Assembly (NCBI RefSeq): GCF_022581195.2 | Contig: NC_061460.1 | Span: 11,939,501-12,003,500 of the forward strand | Length of the DNA: 64,000 bases | Source: Helicoverpa zea | Taxonomy: Eukaryota > Arthropoda > Insecta > Lepidoptera > Noctuidae | Reading direction: 5' to 3' | Notes under the pieces: model-generated | Seen by the model: only the letters and a program-made list of their open reading frames with translations | Told to the model about the DNA's origin: nothing | The model's database searches: none | Shown here: one piece after another, positions 34,283-46,793 of the stretch | Layout of the letters: each line of letters opens with the position of its first letter | How positions within the stretch are numbered: the stretch's first letter is position 1 | Program-made: the position numbers and the translations under genes

Positions 34283-37200
34283 ATGGGGCGAAAACGCCCC
34301 ACATGCTCACGCCACACCACGACGCAAAATACACGTAAAAGTAAAAGAAGACATGATGATTCCACGGACACATCACTCAGTGATGATGATAACTCAAGTA
34401 GTGACAGCCCAAGACCGAAATCGAAGACATCGAAGCGTCCAAGTCGACAACGTCGAACACAATCGAGGGTGTCCAAGCGATTTAGTCGTCGGAGCCAGCA
34501 GCATTTCTACACGCCAGAGCTTGTGAATGCTGCCGTTATTGCTGATACCTGTAGAAGTTTAGAAGAGCGAAACCGAAGTATGTCTGCGACCAGACGAGAT
34601 AGAGCAGCTAACGAACACAGACTTGCGGAACAAACAAATCCTGCGATCGAACGAAATAACTGCTTGAAACAAACATGTTCACGAGAAATGTTAACTGACC
34701 CGGCGCCTAAGACTTTGCCAGTAGACGATCAAGCATCACTTTCCCCGTCGTTGTGCAACATTCCAACAATGCCAGGCACGTCAGGTACCCAAAACCTCGG
34801 GCAACCAGGTAATAATTTACTTATAAATTTGAAAGACTTTTCTCAATTGATACAATCATTTAAACCAAATTTTAATCACAACATGATTCCTGAATTTGAT
34901 CCATCTGTTAAAAATCATCGCATAGATTTTTGGATAACAAAGGTGAGTGAATGTGCGAAAATATATAATTGGAATGAAGCACAAATTGTGCATTATGCCC
35001 TCCCAAAACTAGTGGGCAATGCAAAGAAGTGGTACCAAAGCCTACCTACTGTGCTACACAGTTGGGAACAATGGCAAGTGCTCTTACATAAAGCTTTTCC
35101 TACTGAAACAAATTATGGTGTTTTATTAACAGACATGCTAGAGCGACGGCTTAAATTTGGTGAGAATTTAGATGAGTATTATTATGAAAAGATTATGCTA
35201 CTGAATGCATGCAATATCTCTGGTAAAAAGGCAGTAGATTGCATAATTCACGGGATTGATGATAGAACAATTCGTGCAGGTGCATCTTCGGCACGTTTCA
35301 CGGAAAGTGAGGACTTGCTTAAATTTCTTAAAGATGTATGTAAGGAGCACAAAAACATTTTACGAACATCAAACACACAAAGTAGTAAACAAAACAATAA
35401 AACTAATCCTTTAACTAAACAAAATAACTATCCTTCCACATGTTTTAATTGTAGAGAAAGAGGTCATACAGTTAAATATTGTCCGAAACCTCTTATTAAG
35501 TGCGAAGAATGCAAACGGTATGGACATAAAGCTAGTGAATGTTATCAAAAGAAAGTCCCTAACAAAAATAGTGAGAAAAGGGTATTAATAATAGATAGTC
35601 AAACACCAAATAACTTTAAGTATTATAAACAGGCTATTATTAATAAAATACATGAAATTGAATGTTTTATTGATTTGGGAAGTGACTGCTCACTCATTAC
35701 TCAAGAGACAGTAAAAAACCTAGGCTTAGTTACAAACACAGATAATTTACCTTCAATATGTGGTGTTGCTAACATTAACATACCACTGTTAGGTAAAACT
35801 TCATTTCATATTCGGATAGATACAGTAGAAGCTAACATCATAGCGTATGTTATTGATAATAGACACTTACACTTACCCTTATTGATAGGTCAAAATTTCA
35901 CAGAATTACCTCAGGTTATAATCACAAAAACTGCGAATTCTTTAAATATTATTTCCCGTATAATTAACCCGGAGTTACCTAACATAGATGCAGAAAACTT
36001 AGAAGATAATAAGTTTGAACTATATGTATTATCAGACACTGAGATAAATGGTATTAGTTTATTGGATTGTTACAATTATGACATAAAGGACTGTGACATA
36101 TACGTTAAGAGTGATCATAGGTACATCAATGGCAGTGAGTATTGTCTACAAGAGGGGGTTTATCAACTAAAAGGTGGTAAATGCAAAATAATTGTTATTA
36201 ATGTTACTAGTCAATGCTTATATTTTTTGAAAGATCTCGTTATAACACGGGCATATCCAATAGATGTAGGGACTGATCGGGTTTCTTCAGCCTCTGAAAA
36301 CCAACTAAAGTGTTTAAAAATGTGTGCACGGGAACCTATAAGCGAAAAAGAGATAAATATAAATAATGATCTGACCCATGAACAAAAACAATCCGTTTTT
36401 AAATTAATTAATAAATACAGAGAGTGTTTTGCCAATAATATGTCAGAGTTAGGATGTACTAATATAAGTGAACTTGAAATAAAATTAACTGATAATACAC
36501 CGGTTGTATACCGCCCGTATCGACTCAGTCATGCTGAAAAACTTGTAGTACGGGAAATGGTAAAAGAATTAGAAGATAACGATATCATTGAAGAATCCGA
36601 CTCTGCATATGCTAGTCCTATTTTATTGGTTGCAAAAAAGACAGGAGGTTTTAGACTCTGTGTTGACTACCGAGCTCTTAATAGAAAAACTGTAAAAGAT
36701 CTCTATCCGTTACCAAGGATAGATGATCAAATTGATCTTTTAAGTGGCAATAAATTCTTCGTTAGTTTAGATATGTCCAGTGGGTACTATCAAATACCTA
36801 TTAAAAATAATTGCAAACACTTGACTGCATTCATTACACCCGATGGACTTTACCAATTTAAAAGAGCCCCTTTTGGTCTGGCGAATTGTCCGGCTGTTTT
36901 TCAAAGAACGGTTAATAAAATGTTAGGTAAGTCGCGAGACAAGTACGCAATTGCGTATATGGATGATTTATTAATATTTGGGGCTAATTTTGATGAGTGT
37001 TATAGTAAATTAGAACATACATTTACTCTTCTAAAAGAAGCGGGACTGACCTTGAACGTAAAAAAATGCCATTTCTTTGATACTGTAATTAACTATTTAG
37101 GATTTGAAATATCAGCCGAAGGTATTCGACCGGGTACTAACAAAATTGAAGCAGTAAAATCATTCCCGGAACCAAGAAATACTCATGAAGTCCGTCAGTT

Positions 37201-38091
37201 CATTGGACTAGCAAGTTATTTCAGAAAGTTTATACAAAATTTTGCTATAATAGCTAGACCGTTAACAGACCTCACACGACAAAATACGACGTGGAATTGG
37301 GGACCACAACAGAAAGAGTCATTTCAAATTTTAAAAGATCAATTAGTACAACGACCGATTTTGACATTGTACAATCCTCAATATTTAACTGAATTACACT
37401 GCGATGCTTCCAAGTATGGGTTAGGCGGGATTCTACTACAAAAAGAATCACCCTCTGTAAAACTCAAACCTGTTGCTTACTTTAGTCGCAAAACTACTAT
37501 TGATGAAGAAAAACTTCATGCTTATGAATTAGAGACTCTTGCTGTTGTAGCTTCTTTAAACAGGTTCAGAGTTTATTTGTTAGGGAAGCCATTTACTATT
37601 GTAAGTGACTGCAACGCACTTCGATCTACTTTTACAAAGAGAGATCTGATACCAAGAGTTGCTCGATGGTGGATAGCATTACAAGAATATGACTGTACTA
37701 TCGAGTACAGACCGGGACACTCAATGCAACACGTAGACGCCCTCAGCCGAAACCCTCTGCCCTTTGATGATGACAATGATAAGTTTGAACATTTTTCCCG
37801 CGTGATGCACATCTCGCAAGATGATTGGCTACTTAGTTTACAACTGGCTGACCCAAAAATTCAACATATTCGAGCAGCTCTAGAAGACCCTAAATATAAG
37901 GAAGTCGTAGACATAAAACAGAATTTTATTATCAAAAATAACCGTTTATATAGAAAGGTCGGAGAAGATTTAAAGTGGGTTGTACCTAAGGCGGCCAGGT
38001 GGCAAATATGCCAACGTAATCATGACGATATTGGTCATTTTTACAAGCTTTTATTACAAGCTTTTTACAAGCTTTTATTTAACTTGCAATG

Positions 38092-38122
<31 letters not shown>

Positions 38123-39753
38123 CTATGTGTGTTCGGGACAATGCATGTTAAGCTATGTGACGTCATCCTAAATCCAACATGTCTAAATATACAAGATGGC
38201 GGACTAGTTATTTTTAAAGTACCTATACAATATGGGTATCAAATGAAAGGGATTGACAAGTAGAACACATCGCACTTTACGAAATAAAAATCCAAGATAG
38301 CCGCCGCTACAAAATGGTGAATAACCTATTTTTTTCAATCCCATCCATACCTATGGGTATCCCATGACAGGCAAGTAGAATAAAGTGCACTTTACCAAAT
38401 CAAAACTAAAAAGTATAAAATAAATTGAGGTAAAAAAATCTTTAAAAACAAGCTTTTATTTAAATGCGCTAAAAATAAAAAAATAAACTTTTACTGTAAC
38501 TTTACTGATTTATGTTTTAAAAGCTTGTCGCGATTTTACTAAGAAAGTAAATACGAGTACTTAAATCTCGCGACAAGCTTTTAAAACATAAATCAGTAAA
38601 GTTACAGTAAAAGTTTATTTTTTTATTTTTAGCGCATTTAAATAAAAGCTTGTTTTTAAAGATTTTTTTACCTCAATTTATTTTTTCGGTTGAGAAGACA
38701 CTCGAAAAGATTCGGCGAGATTTTTGGTTTCCTAAAATGACAAAATTTATTACTAAATACGTTAAAGCATGTATACATTGTGCATTCGGGAAAGAACCAG
38801 CAGGTCCTAAAGAGGGATTTTTACATAGCATAACCAAAACAAATATTCCGTTTCATAGCCTGCATGCAGATCATTTAGGACCATTTGTCAAGAGCTCACA
38901 TGGTAACCAGTATCTGTTACTAGTTGTAGATGGATATACCAAGTTCTGTATTATTAAAGCATTGCGTAATACTAAAACTCAACCTACAATCCGAGCTCTA
39001 AAAGAAATTTTTTATACCTTTGGACATCCAATGCGTCTGATTACCGATCGGGGATCGTGTTTTACGTCTGGAGACTTTAAGCGGTTCTGCACTGAGTCAG
39101 AGATTCATCACATCTTGAACGCCGTATCGTCTCCTAGAGCCAATGGGCAGGTAGAACGCTATAATCGAACGGTATTAGATGGATTGCGAGTCTATTCTAA
39201 TCAGCACGGAGAAAATAAATGGGACCAGGACCTTGGGAAAATTCAGTGGGGTCTCAATAACACTCTAAATAAGGGAATAGGTAAAACTCCAGCTGAAGCT
39301 TTATTCTGTCGACGTCCCCTCAATCGTGGAGAAGGGATATTAGGCGAAACTATTGTAGAAACCAGGCAAAACGACAAACAAGTCGATACTATTAGAACCG
39401 AAATTGATAAACACATAGCCGACGACCAATTGAAACAACGCGCCAGATTTGATCAATCTAGAAAGAAGGCTACTACTTACGCCATAGGAGATTTAGTTAA
39501 AATACTAAAGACTTTGCCCTCAAACGATGGCAAGAGTCGTAAGTTACTCCCAAAATTTACAGGTCCGTTTAGAATCAGCAAAATACTACCAAATGACAGA
39601 TACGAAGTATCTAGCATTCCAGGTTCAAATATATCTAAAGGCAAATATTCAAATGTATGGGCAGTAGACCGTATTCAGCCATGGATCACCGTAGGCAATA
39701 AAGATAGTGATACATCTGAGGAAGATTCAGATGAAGGTTTAACATGTGATTGA
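34283..39753 (+). pseudogene. gag-pol: Ty3/Gypsy gag-pol polyprotein gene, split by an insertion
   Basis: One frame carries gag and pol without a frameshift. Start chosen at ATG 34283 (MGRKRPTC); the frame is open further back into the LTR but without ATG. Order: basic Ser/Arg-rich N-terminus; gag capsid-like region; two CCHC zinc knuckles near residues 386-420 (CFNCRERGH, CEECKRYGH); protease with DLGS (near residue 463) in place of the commoner DSG/DTG; reverse transcriptase with YMDD near residue 892; RNase H with CDASKYGLGG near 1040; integrase. The frame is lost at about 38041, just after the HDDIGHF part of the integrase HHCC finger, and resumes at about 38688. The CIHC half, the catalytic D (38869), D (39046) and E (39154; D-35-E spacing) and a GPF module follow, to the stop at 39753. 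Intact apart from the inserted fold-back element. Confidence 0.9.
38041..38687. mobile_element. Fold-back element inserted in the integrase region
   Basis: A foreign AT-rich block of about 650 bp between the two halves of the integrase zinc finger. The left end repeats TACAAGCTTTTA three times, followed by an ATGT microsatellite. The right part (about 38427-38686) is a long hairpin: arms of about 115 bp containing AAACAAGCTTTTATTTAAAT and its inverse surround a spacer of about 30 bp. Short T runs flank it, so a target duplication is ambiguous. No coding capacity; class not identified. Confidence 0.75.
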
Positions 39754-39773
39754 TTACTATGAAATAAGACTGA

Positions 39774-40610
39774 AATAAGAAACTTTAGAAGCAATGAGAA
39801 TTTACTGTTGATTTAATAATATTGTTGATTTAATAATATTGTTGATTAATGGCAATAAGAAACTTTAGAAGTAATGAGAATTTACTGTTGATTTAATAAT
39901 ATTGTTGATTAATGGCAATAAGAAACTTTAGAAGTAATGAGAATTTACTGTTGATTTAATAATATTGTTGATTAATGGCAATAAGAAACTTTAGAAGTAA
40001 TGAGAATTTACTGTTGATTTAATAATATTGTTGATTAATGGCAATAAGAAACTTTAGAAGTAATGAGAATTTACTGTTGATTTAATAATATTGTTGATTA
40101 ATGGCAATAAGAAACTTTAGAAGTAATGAGAATTTACTGTTGATTTAATAATATTGTTGATTAATGGCAATAAGAAACTTTAGAAGTAATGAGAATTTAC
40201 TGTTGATTTAATAATATTGTTGATTAATGGCAATAAGAAACTTTAGAAGTAATGAGAATTTACTGTTGATTTAATAATATTGTTGATTAATGGCAATAAG
40301 AAACTTTAGAAGTAATGAGAATTTACTGTTGATTTAATAATATTGTTGATTAATGGCAATAAGAAACTTTAGAAGTAATGAGGATTTACTGTTGATTTAA
40401 TAATATTGTTGATTAATGGCAATAAGAAACTTTAGGAGTAATGAGAATTTACTGCTGATTTAATAATATTGTTGATTAATGAAAATATGACTAGAATAAG
40501 AAACTTAGAATTAATGAGAATTTACTGTTGATTAATGAAAATATGTCTAGAATAAGAAACTTAGAAGTAATGAGGATTTACTGTTGATTTAAGAATGTTG
40601 ATTAATGAAA
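39774..40610. repeat. 63-bp tandem repeat array inside the retrotransposon
   Basis: Ten regular units start every 63 bp from 39854 to 40421 (AATAAGAAACTTTAGAAGTA...), preceded by one longer unit at 39774 that duplicates 'gatttaataatattgtt', and followed by two or three shortened, diverged units. Regular units differ by only a few bases. It begins about 20 nt after the pol stop. No reading frame. Confidence 0.93.
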
Positions 40611-41129
40611 ATAAGACTGGATTGATAAGCTATAGAAATTGTGAGAATTTACTGTTTAGTTTTATAATAAAGTTGATTAATTAAAACAAGAGGCTGTATT
40701 AAGTAAATTTGTGTCAATTAAGAGACCTTACATTAAGTGGGTTAGTTGAAATTGTTGACCACTCGAATCGATTAAGAGATTACGGTCTAGTTGATAATAT
40801 TGTTGAATAACAAAGACAAGACTTGTTTGAGAGACTTTAATATGATATGATAATACTGATTATTAATGAGAACAAAACTGGGTACGAAAATTGATACCAC
40901 AGTTATTGTTGTAATTAGTTCAGTTACATTGGAAAGACATACTGGATAGACTGAATGTAAGGGAATTGATCATTATATTGATAATTAATACAAATATACA
41001 TATGATAATTGTTAATATTCATTGTACTGCTTAAATCTGAATATAAGGTGCACTAGTCATTGGCTAGACACGAAGACATTGATTATTACGTTGAGACTAT
41101 ATGAATATATTGAATTAATGACGACTTAT
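40611..41129. other. Unique AT-rich spacer between the tandem arrays
   Basis: Interior retrotransposon sequence between the two arrays, with short motifs reminiscent of the 63-bp unit ('gttgattaatta', 'gataatattgttgaat'), so it may be a decayed extension of that array. No open frame. Confidence 0.5.
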
Positions 41130-42606
41130 CCACATGGCTGGAAGGCGTGGATGGCTCCAGTTGGAGTGAAGGCCACGATGCAGTCATAGTTAGAGTTGGC
41201 TGGAAGGCGTGGATGGCTCCGGTTGGAGTGAAGGCCACGATGCAGTCATAGTTAAGGATGGCTGGAAGGCGTGGATGGCTCCAGTTGGAGTGAAGGCCAC
41301 GATGCAGTCCTAGTTAAAGATACGACTCTGGAAGGTTGGCACGATCGTGAAGCCTTGTTGGTGGACATCCTCTTGGCTTTGCGGTGAGGGGTCAAATGCA
41401 GATGTCGTGAGTTGAGATTGGCTGGAAGGCGTGGATGGCTCCAGTTGGAGTGAAGGCCACGATGCAGTCCGTCCTAGTTAAAGATACGACTCTGGAAGGT
41501 TGGCACGATCGTGAAGCCTTGTTGGTGGACATCCTCTTGGCTTTGCGGTGAGGGGTCAAATGCAGATGTCGTGAGTTGAGATTGGCTGGAAGGCGTGGAT
41601 GGCTCCAGTTGGAGTGAAGGCCACGATGCAGTCCGTCCTAGTTAAAGATACGACTCTGGAAGGTTGGCACGATCGTGAAGCCTTGTTGGTGGACATCCTC
41701 TTGGCTTTGCGGTGAGGGGTCAAATGCAGATGTCGTGAGTTGAGATTGGCTGGAAGGCGTGGATGGCTCCAGTTGGAGTGAAGGCCACGATGCAGTCCGT
41801 CCTAGTTAAAGATACGACTCTGGAAGGTTGGCACGATCGTGAAGCCTTGTTGGTGGACATCCTCTTGGCTTTGCGGTGAGGGGTCAAATGCAGATGTCGT
41901 GAGTTGAGATTGGCTGGAAGGCGTGGATGGCTCCAGTTGGAGTGAAGGCCACGATGCAGTCCGTCCTAGTTAAAGATACGACTCTGGAAGGTTGGCACGA
42001 TCGTGAAGCCTTGTTGGTGGACATCCTCTTGGCTTTGCGGTGAGGGGTCAAATGCAGATGTCGTGAGTTGAGATTGGCTGGAAGGCGTGGATGGCTCCAG
42101 TTGGAGTGAAGGCCACGATGCAGTCCGTCCTAGTTAAAGATACGACTCTGGAAGGTTGGCACGATCGTGAAGCCTTGTTGGTGGACATCCTCTTGGCTTT
42201 GCGGTGAGGGGTCAAATGCAGATGTCGTGAGTTGAGATTGGCTGGAAGGCGTGGATGGCTCCAGTTGGAGTGAAGGCCACGATGCAGTCCGTCCTAGTTA
42301 AAGATACGACTCTGGAAGGTTGGCACGATCGTGAAGCCTTGTTGGTGGACATCCTCTTGGCTTTGCGGTGAGGGGTCAAATGCAGATGTCGTGAGTTGAG
42401 ATTGGCTGGAAGGCGTGGATGGCTCCAGTGAAGGCCACGATGCAGTCCTAGTTAAAGATACGACTCTGGAAGGTTGGCACGATCGTGAAGCCTTGTTGGT
42501 GGACATCCTCTTGGCTTTGCGGTGAGGGGTCAAATGCAGATGTCGTGAGTTGAGATTGGCTGGAAGGCGTGGATGGCTCCAGTTGGAGTGAAGGCCACGA
42601 TGCGGT
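41130..42606. repeat. 164-bp tandem repeat array inside the retrotransposon
   Basis: Units begin GAGATTGGCTGGAAGGCGTG at 41414, 41578, 41742, 41906, 42070, 42234 and 42398, exactly 164 bp apart; the 42398 unit has small deletions and a partial copy follows near 42554. Upstream, three shorter units of about 62 bp carry only the GGCTGGAAGGCGTGGATGGC part. GC-rich compared with the AT-rich first array. A short minus-strand open frame across it is a by-product of repetition. Confidence 0.95.
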
Positions 42607-42798
42607 CATGAGGCCAAATGCAAACGTCGCCAGTTAAGGCCGACTGGGTGGTGTAGATGGGTCCAGTAAGAGTGAAGGCCTCGAGGCAGTCCTAGGAACG
42701 CAGCTCTGTAAAGGTGGCACAGTCATGAATTCTTGCTGGCGAATAACCTCTTGACTTTGAGAAGTTTGAGGACAAACTTAGTGGTCAGAATGGCCGAA
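42607..42798. other. Short region before the 3' LTR
   Basis: Diverged remnant of the 164-bp unit ('gtgaaggcctcgaggcagtc') leading into the 3' LTR. A polypurine tract would be expected immediately before 42799; the bases there (GTCAGAATGGCCGAA) are only weakly purine-rich. Confidence 0.5.
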
Positions 42799-43091
42799 TG
42801 TTAGACTAATATTATCCTGTGACTTATTTATTGTTCTGTATGTTATATTCTCTTTTCATACATTAAGGAACTATACTATATTTACCGTAGTATACTAAAT
42901 CATTTTAGTTTTATACGGACAACACTACCTCTACTGTGAGGACAACACTAAGAGAGAGGCTTGACAGATTAGACGCCCGCCTTTTTGCTTTTGGTATGGG
43001 AAATGTATTTTAATTTGAATAAAATATAATTAAGTGTGGAAATCTGCAGTTTTACTAGATAACAGCTGGCCAAGGAACCGCCTAGCTATTA
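42799..43091 (+). repeat. 3' LTR (293 bp)
   Basis: Starts TGTTAGAC and ends CTAGCTATTA, the same length as and by eye the same sequence as the 5' LTR. It is followed by the AACT target duplication. Confidence 0.9.
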
Positions 43092-43245
43092 AACTTTTGA
43101 ACCACTCTGTGCATGATTGGAACACTTTACGATCTACCTATCAGTAGACTAAATCAATGCGGCCTAGTTTTGCTTTCCAAATGATTGGCCAAATTACATT
43201 CATCTTGTTACTAGTAAATTATAACATGGCGGAGTCTAAGAGTAC

Positions 43246-43528
43246 CGGCACACTGCAAACGTTTAGTTGACCCGACTGTCGTGTTTTTTTTTTATTTAAC
43301 CTCTTGTATCTCTCTTGTAACTGGGTGCGCGGATCCACGCAAGCAATTGATTTTCTAGTAGTAATTAGCGGCATACTACCAGTTAAGTCTTGATTCTAAT
43401 CAAAGCTTTCAGTCTCTCTGATACCGGCTAAATACCCGATCTATGTAATGAGCGTACTACCAATTCATTTCCATAGTAATTTATGAGCCAGAACAAACTA
43501 TCGGTCGAGTCAAAGTTTGCAGTGTGCG
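43246..43528. mobile_element. 283-bp MITE with CACACTGCAAAC inverted repeats
   Basis: Left end CGGCACACTGCAAACGTTTA and right end AGTTTGCAGTGTGCG are inverted repeats. AGTAC is present directly before (43241-43245) and after (43529-43533), a probable 5-bp target duplication. It lies 150 bp past the retrotransposon. Best-preserved copy of this family in the window. Confidence 0.8.
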
Positions 43529-43533
43529 AGTAC

Positions 43534-45780
43534 TGAGACATGATTTGCAAGTACGGTACTTGGATTAAAAAGTATCTTGTCTAGTAATTTGTTAGATCTT
43601 GAGAAAGAATGTTGGTCAATTTTCAAGGCAGTTTAAATTAATTCGCTTTCAATGCTAAAGTATCAATAGGCCGATCATGGTGACATTTTACGTGCTGTTT
43701 AAAAACTTTTTTAACTTACTTTTTTAGTTAAATTAAAAATATATATTGACCTTTAAGAAATAAAAAAAAACGCTTATTTTCGTTTTTATAAGTAGGATTT
43801 TTATCAAATAAAACTTGTTTACTTCTGGCATACCAGAAATGTATGTCTAAGGTGCGTTTTGATTCCGATTTCACGCAGTTGCAGGCGGTAGCTAACATTC
43901 AAACGTACCTTTACAAGCTGACGATTTCATGATTGAATCAAGTAACTACGCAACACGATTCATGATGAATTATTTACCCACAAAAGGTAATGACAACTGC
44001 AGGCAACAGCATCTTTCAACGGAACATACTAAGAACAAGAAATCTCACAATACAAGCAAAAAAAAAAACAATTTTTATTCCAATCAATTTCTTGATATAC
44101 CAGTATACCACAAAAGGGCAAGTAATTTAAGTTATTGAAAAAATCAATTGCTCGTAACAGTACTTATCGATATAAGATCGTGACTTTTTTTTCTAAAGCC
44201 ATTTCACCCGTTAGGTACTAGGCGACCATAATATTGTAGGAGGTAGTTGACCGTTACGGGCACACACTTGAAACCACACATTGCCAATTGAAATTAGTCT
44301 TTATTCTTTAAGTGTTAAGGTTGTAATTGACCGCAAATTAGAAATTGGTTGACAATGTTAAATTATGCGGTTCGGAAAATAAAATGAGGAAGTGTTTCTG
44401 AGGAAGTTAGAGGTATTTCGTTAGCAAATATATGTTGGTAAAAACTAGAATGCTTCTGTTGACTTTTTGTTGGCTTCTTGTGAGTTCAATATAATAGTGT
44501 GTCGAACGGGGCTAACTGAACTTTGTATGTGTACAGATATTGAACGCTGAATTGATTTTTATAGATCAGACTTAGAATGTCTGAAGATAAATTTATTGGA
44601 CCATGCTTTCTTTAACTGTTATGCATAATTATATGTGCTATTTTTCAGAAAGTCTTTAGAAGCTCATAGTAATTAACTCTGTCTGTCTATCCCGCTTTCA
44701 CGCCTAAACTACTGAACTTATTTAAATGGTTGGTGTACTAGATACTAATGACCTACATCCTGCGGATGAATTTAAGCAATTTTTTATCCGGGTGTTGAAA
44801 AGTCCCTTGAGACACGGGAGGAACCACGGACCACAGCTGGTTTGATATAAACCAAATCCTTAGTGTCTACTGTGATTAAAAAAACCGAAAACAACCATAA
44901 GATCTTAACACAGATCAAGTTAAAATGACAGCTATAACATTCCCACTCGACGCCGCGAGATGAGAGAAGCCGCTTGCGCATACTCACCTGTCACGTCACT
45001 CGCGGTGTTGATCAATAAATCGTTCATGTGAGGTGTGAATATTGAAATGATGGAAAGGAATCATTTAAATATAAGTGATACTTAAACGGCGTAATTCAAT
45101 AACATATAGATATTAATTGGCTGACCAGAGAGATGGGATTTTGATACTATTTGCATGGGGTTTCTGTCAAACTATCCCAAGTAAAAGCAAAACAATAAAT
45201 ACATAGTTTATTGAAATCCACACTTAATGAATGTTTAACTTCACCAAAATTTCTAAAACTTTTAAATCTTGCCGATGTTAAACTTTCATAAAAATGCTGT
45301 ACATAGCTTATTAAATTTTCGACGTACATATAAGTAGAGGTACTAACATCAAGTAGAAATTAATCACCTAAAACTTGTCACAAAAGAATCTCTACCTCAA
45401 GCTACATTGAATAAAATTACCGTTTTTCTCGGTAAGGTGCACAAAACGTCATCGTAAAGGTGCCGATAGCACGCATAGTTATGTCACCCAGACGTGCGCA
45501 CGCGCATGTTGGCGGCACCTTTGATGTGCTATATCCTGTAATACTGTCTCTGACGCTGTAATTCCAGAAAGTATTTTATTGGAAAAGTTGACGGATTGAA
45601 TTAAAACAATGAGAAATTAATTACAGTTATATGTTATATTAATTAATCAATTACAGTTATAAGTTGTATATGGTATTGCAGGTTCAATTGAATGAGTTTT
45701 TATTAAGTATCTGTTCGTTTAAAAAGTCGTGATAAAAAGGTGAACGAAAACATTTTGAGGAAACCTGGACTATAAAGTTT
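43534..45780. other. No gene seen
   Basis: AT-rich. A short plus-strand open frame at 43929-44138 has low-complexity Lys/Asn-rich content and no recognised motif. A diverged Helitron-like block lies at about 44680-44830 ('ctttcacgcctaaactactg'). Confidence 0.45.
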
Positions 45781-45893
45781 GAAATCACCAACCCGCATTG
45801 AGCAAGCGTGGTGATTGACGCTCAATCCTTCTCCGTGTGAGAGGAGGCCGCAGCCCAGCAGTGGGACGATAAAAAGGCTGTTACAGTTACTGT
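45781..45893 (+). repeat. LINE 3'-end remnant (RTE-like)
   Basis: 'caacccgcattgagcaagcg', 'gctcaatccttctccgtgtg', 'gcccagcagtgggacgataa' are typical of the 3' untranslated end of RTE-like LINEs in moths. 5'-truncated. Confidence 0.6.
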
Positions 45894-46401
45894 ATCTGTT
45901 CGTTTAAGTTTACATAGATGTTTTCATCATGAATTGTAAAATATGAAAAGTAATGCGAAAGTAACTCAAAATAAACAAATAGTATAGATCCTGACAAAGA
46001 CAATTTTCATTTTTATCCGGGTAGGGAAAATATTTTGAAAGTTTAAGTCACACTAACTACAATATTTCTCCCTAAAAATCAACACTTAAGATTCTCTCCT
46101 TACAAGTTCTCCTTTTAAGAGCTCCCTAATTAGATCATTATTAGAGTTAAAACTATAATTAAAAGAACCTCATTTCATATAATCTAGTACGTAATATTCA
46201 CACGAGAATGTATATGAATCGTTTCTCTCAAAAGATTTATCGTCAGAATCTTCAATTTCAAATGTGGAACGAAAGTCGGTATCGAATATCACACTGTTTT
46301 GCTTCACACATACCAAGATCTTTCATATCACACGATACTTACTACAAACACATAATACATTGCGTATTTTGTTCGTGACTTAAGTCTGAAAAAACAATAT
46401 G
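45894..46401. other. No gene seen
   Basis: AT-rich sequence between repeats. No coding or repeat signal recognised. Confidence 0.4.
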
Positions 46402-46793
46402 TCATCATCTCACGAGCATTTTCCCAACTATGTTGAGGTCGGCTTTCAGTCTAACTGGATGCAGCTGTGCAGTGTTTTACAAGGAGCAACTGCCTATCTG
46501 ACCTCCTCAACCCAGTTACGGACAACCCAATACCCCTTGGTAAGACTGGTCTCAGACGTACTGGTTTTTGAATACCCGTAACAACTGCCAAGGATGTTCA
46601 ATCGCAGCCGGGACCGGAATACAGTTTAACGTGCCCTCCGAAACAGTCAATGGTGTCCAAGGTATACTTTGAAAGTACCTACATACAAACTTAAAAAAGT
46701 TGCATTGGTACTTGTCTGACCTAGAATCGACCCATACTATATACTTCACTCATACTTGAGAGTATAGTTCTTTACCTACTAGGCCACACGATT
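46402..46793 (-). mobile_element. Diverged SINE (family S1), reverse
   Basis: Reverse S1 copy: 'ttttcccaactatgttgagg' at the left, 'acctcctcaacccagttacg' in the middle, and a decayed tRNA-like head ('ctgacctagaatcgaccc', 'taggccacacgatt') at the right. It has more substitutions than the other full copies. Confidence 0.75.

Larger units (their letters stand above)
33952..43091 (+). mobile_element. Ty3/Gypsy LTR retrotransposon, full length
   Basis: Whole element of 9140 bp: 5' LTR 33952-34244, gag-pol 34283-39753 (interrupted), tandem-repeat region 39774-42606, 3' LTR 42799-43091. AACT occurs directly before the 5' LTR (33948-33951) and directly after the 3' LTR (43092-43095), a 4-bp target duplication as expected for this superfamily. 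The LTRs appear identical, so the insertion is recent. After the 5' LTR the interior starts TCAGAAGCGGGACACGAGCA, the likely primer binding site region. No env-like frame is seen. The interrupted integrase makes this copy non-autonomous. Confidence 0.92.

Noticed and set aside
34183..34476. 97-residue minus-strand frame over the start of gag
   Set aside because: Antisense shadow of the Ser/Arg-rich gag N-terminus; the plus-strand frame of over 1,200 codons has clear retroelement motifs.
42294..42533. 79-residue minus-strand frame
   Set aside because: It arises from the 164-bp tandem repeat and itself repeats; no protein-like motif.
39774..42606. Possible env-like gene between pol and the 3' LTR
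   Set aside because: No open frame of meaningful length exists there; the region is two tandem arrays and short spacers.
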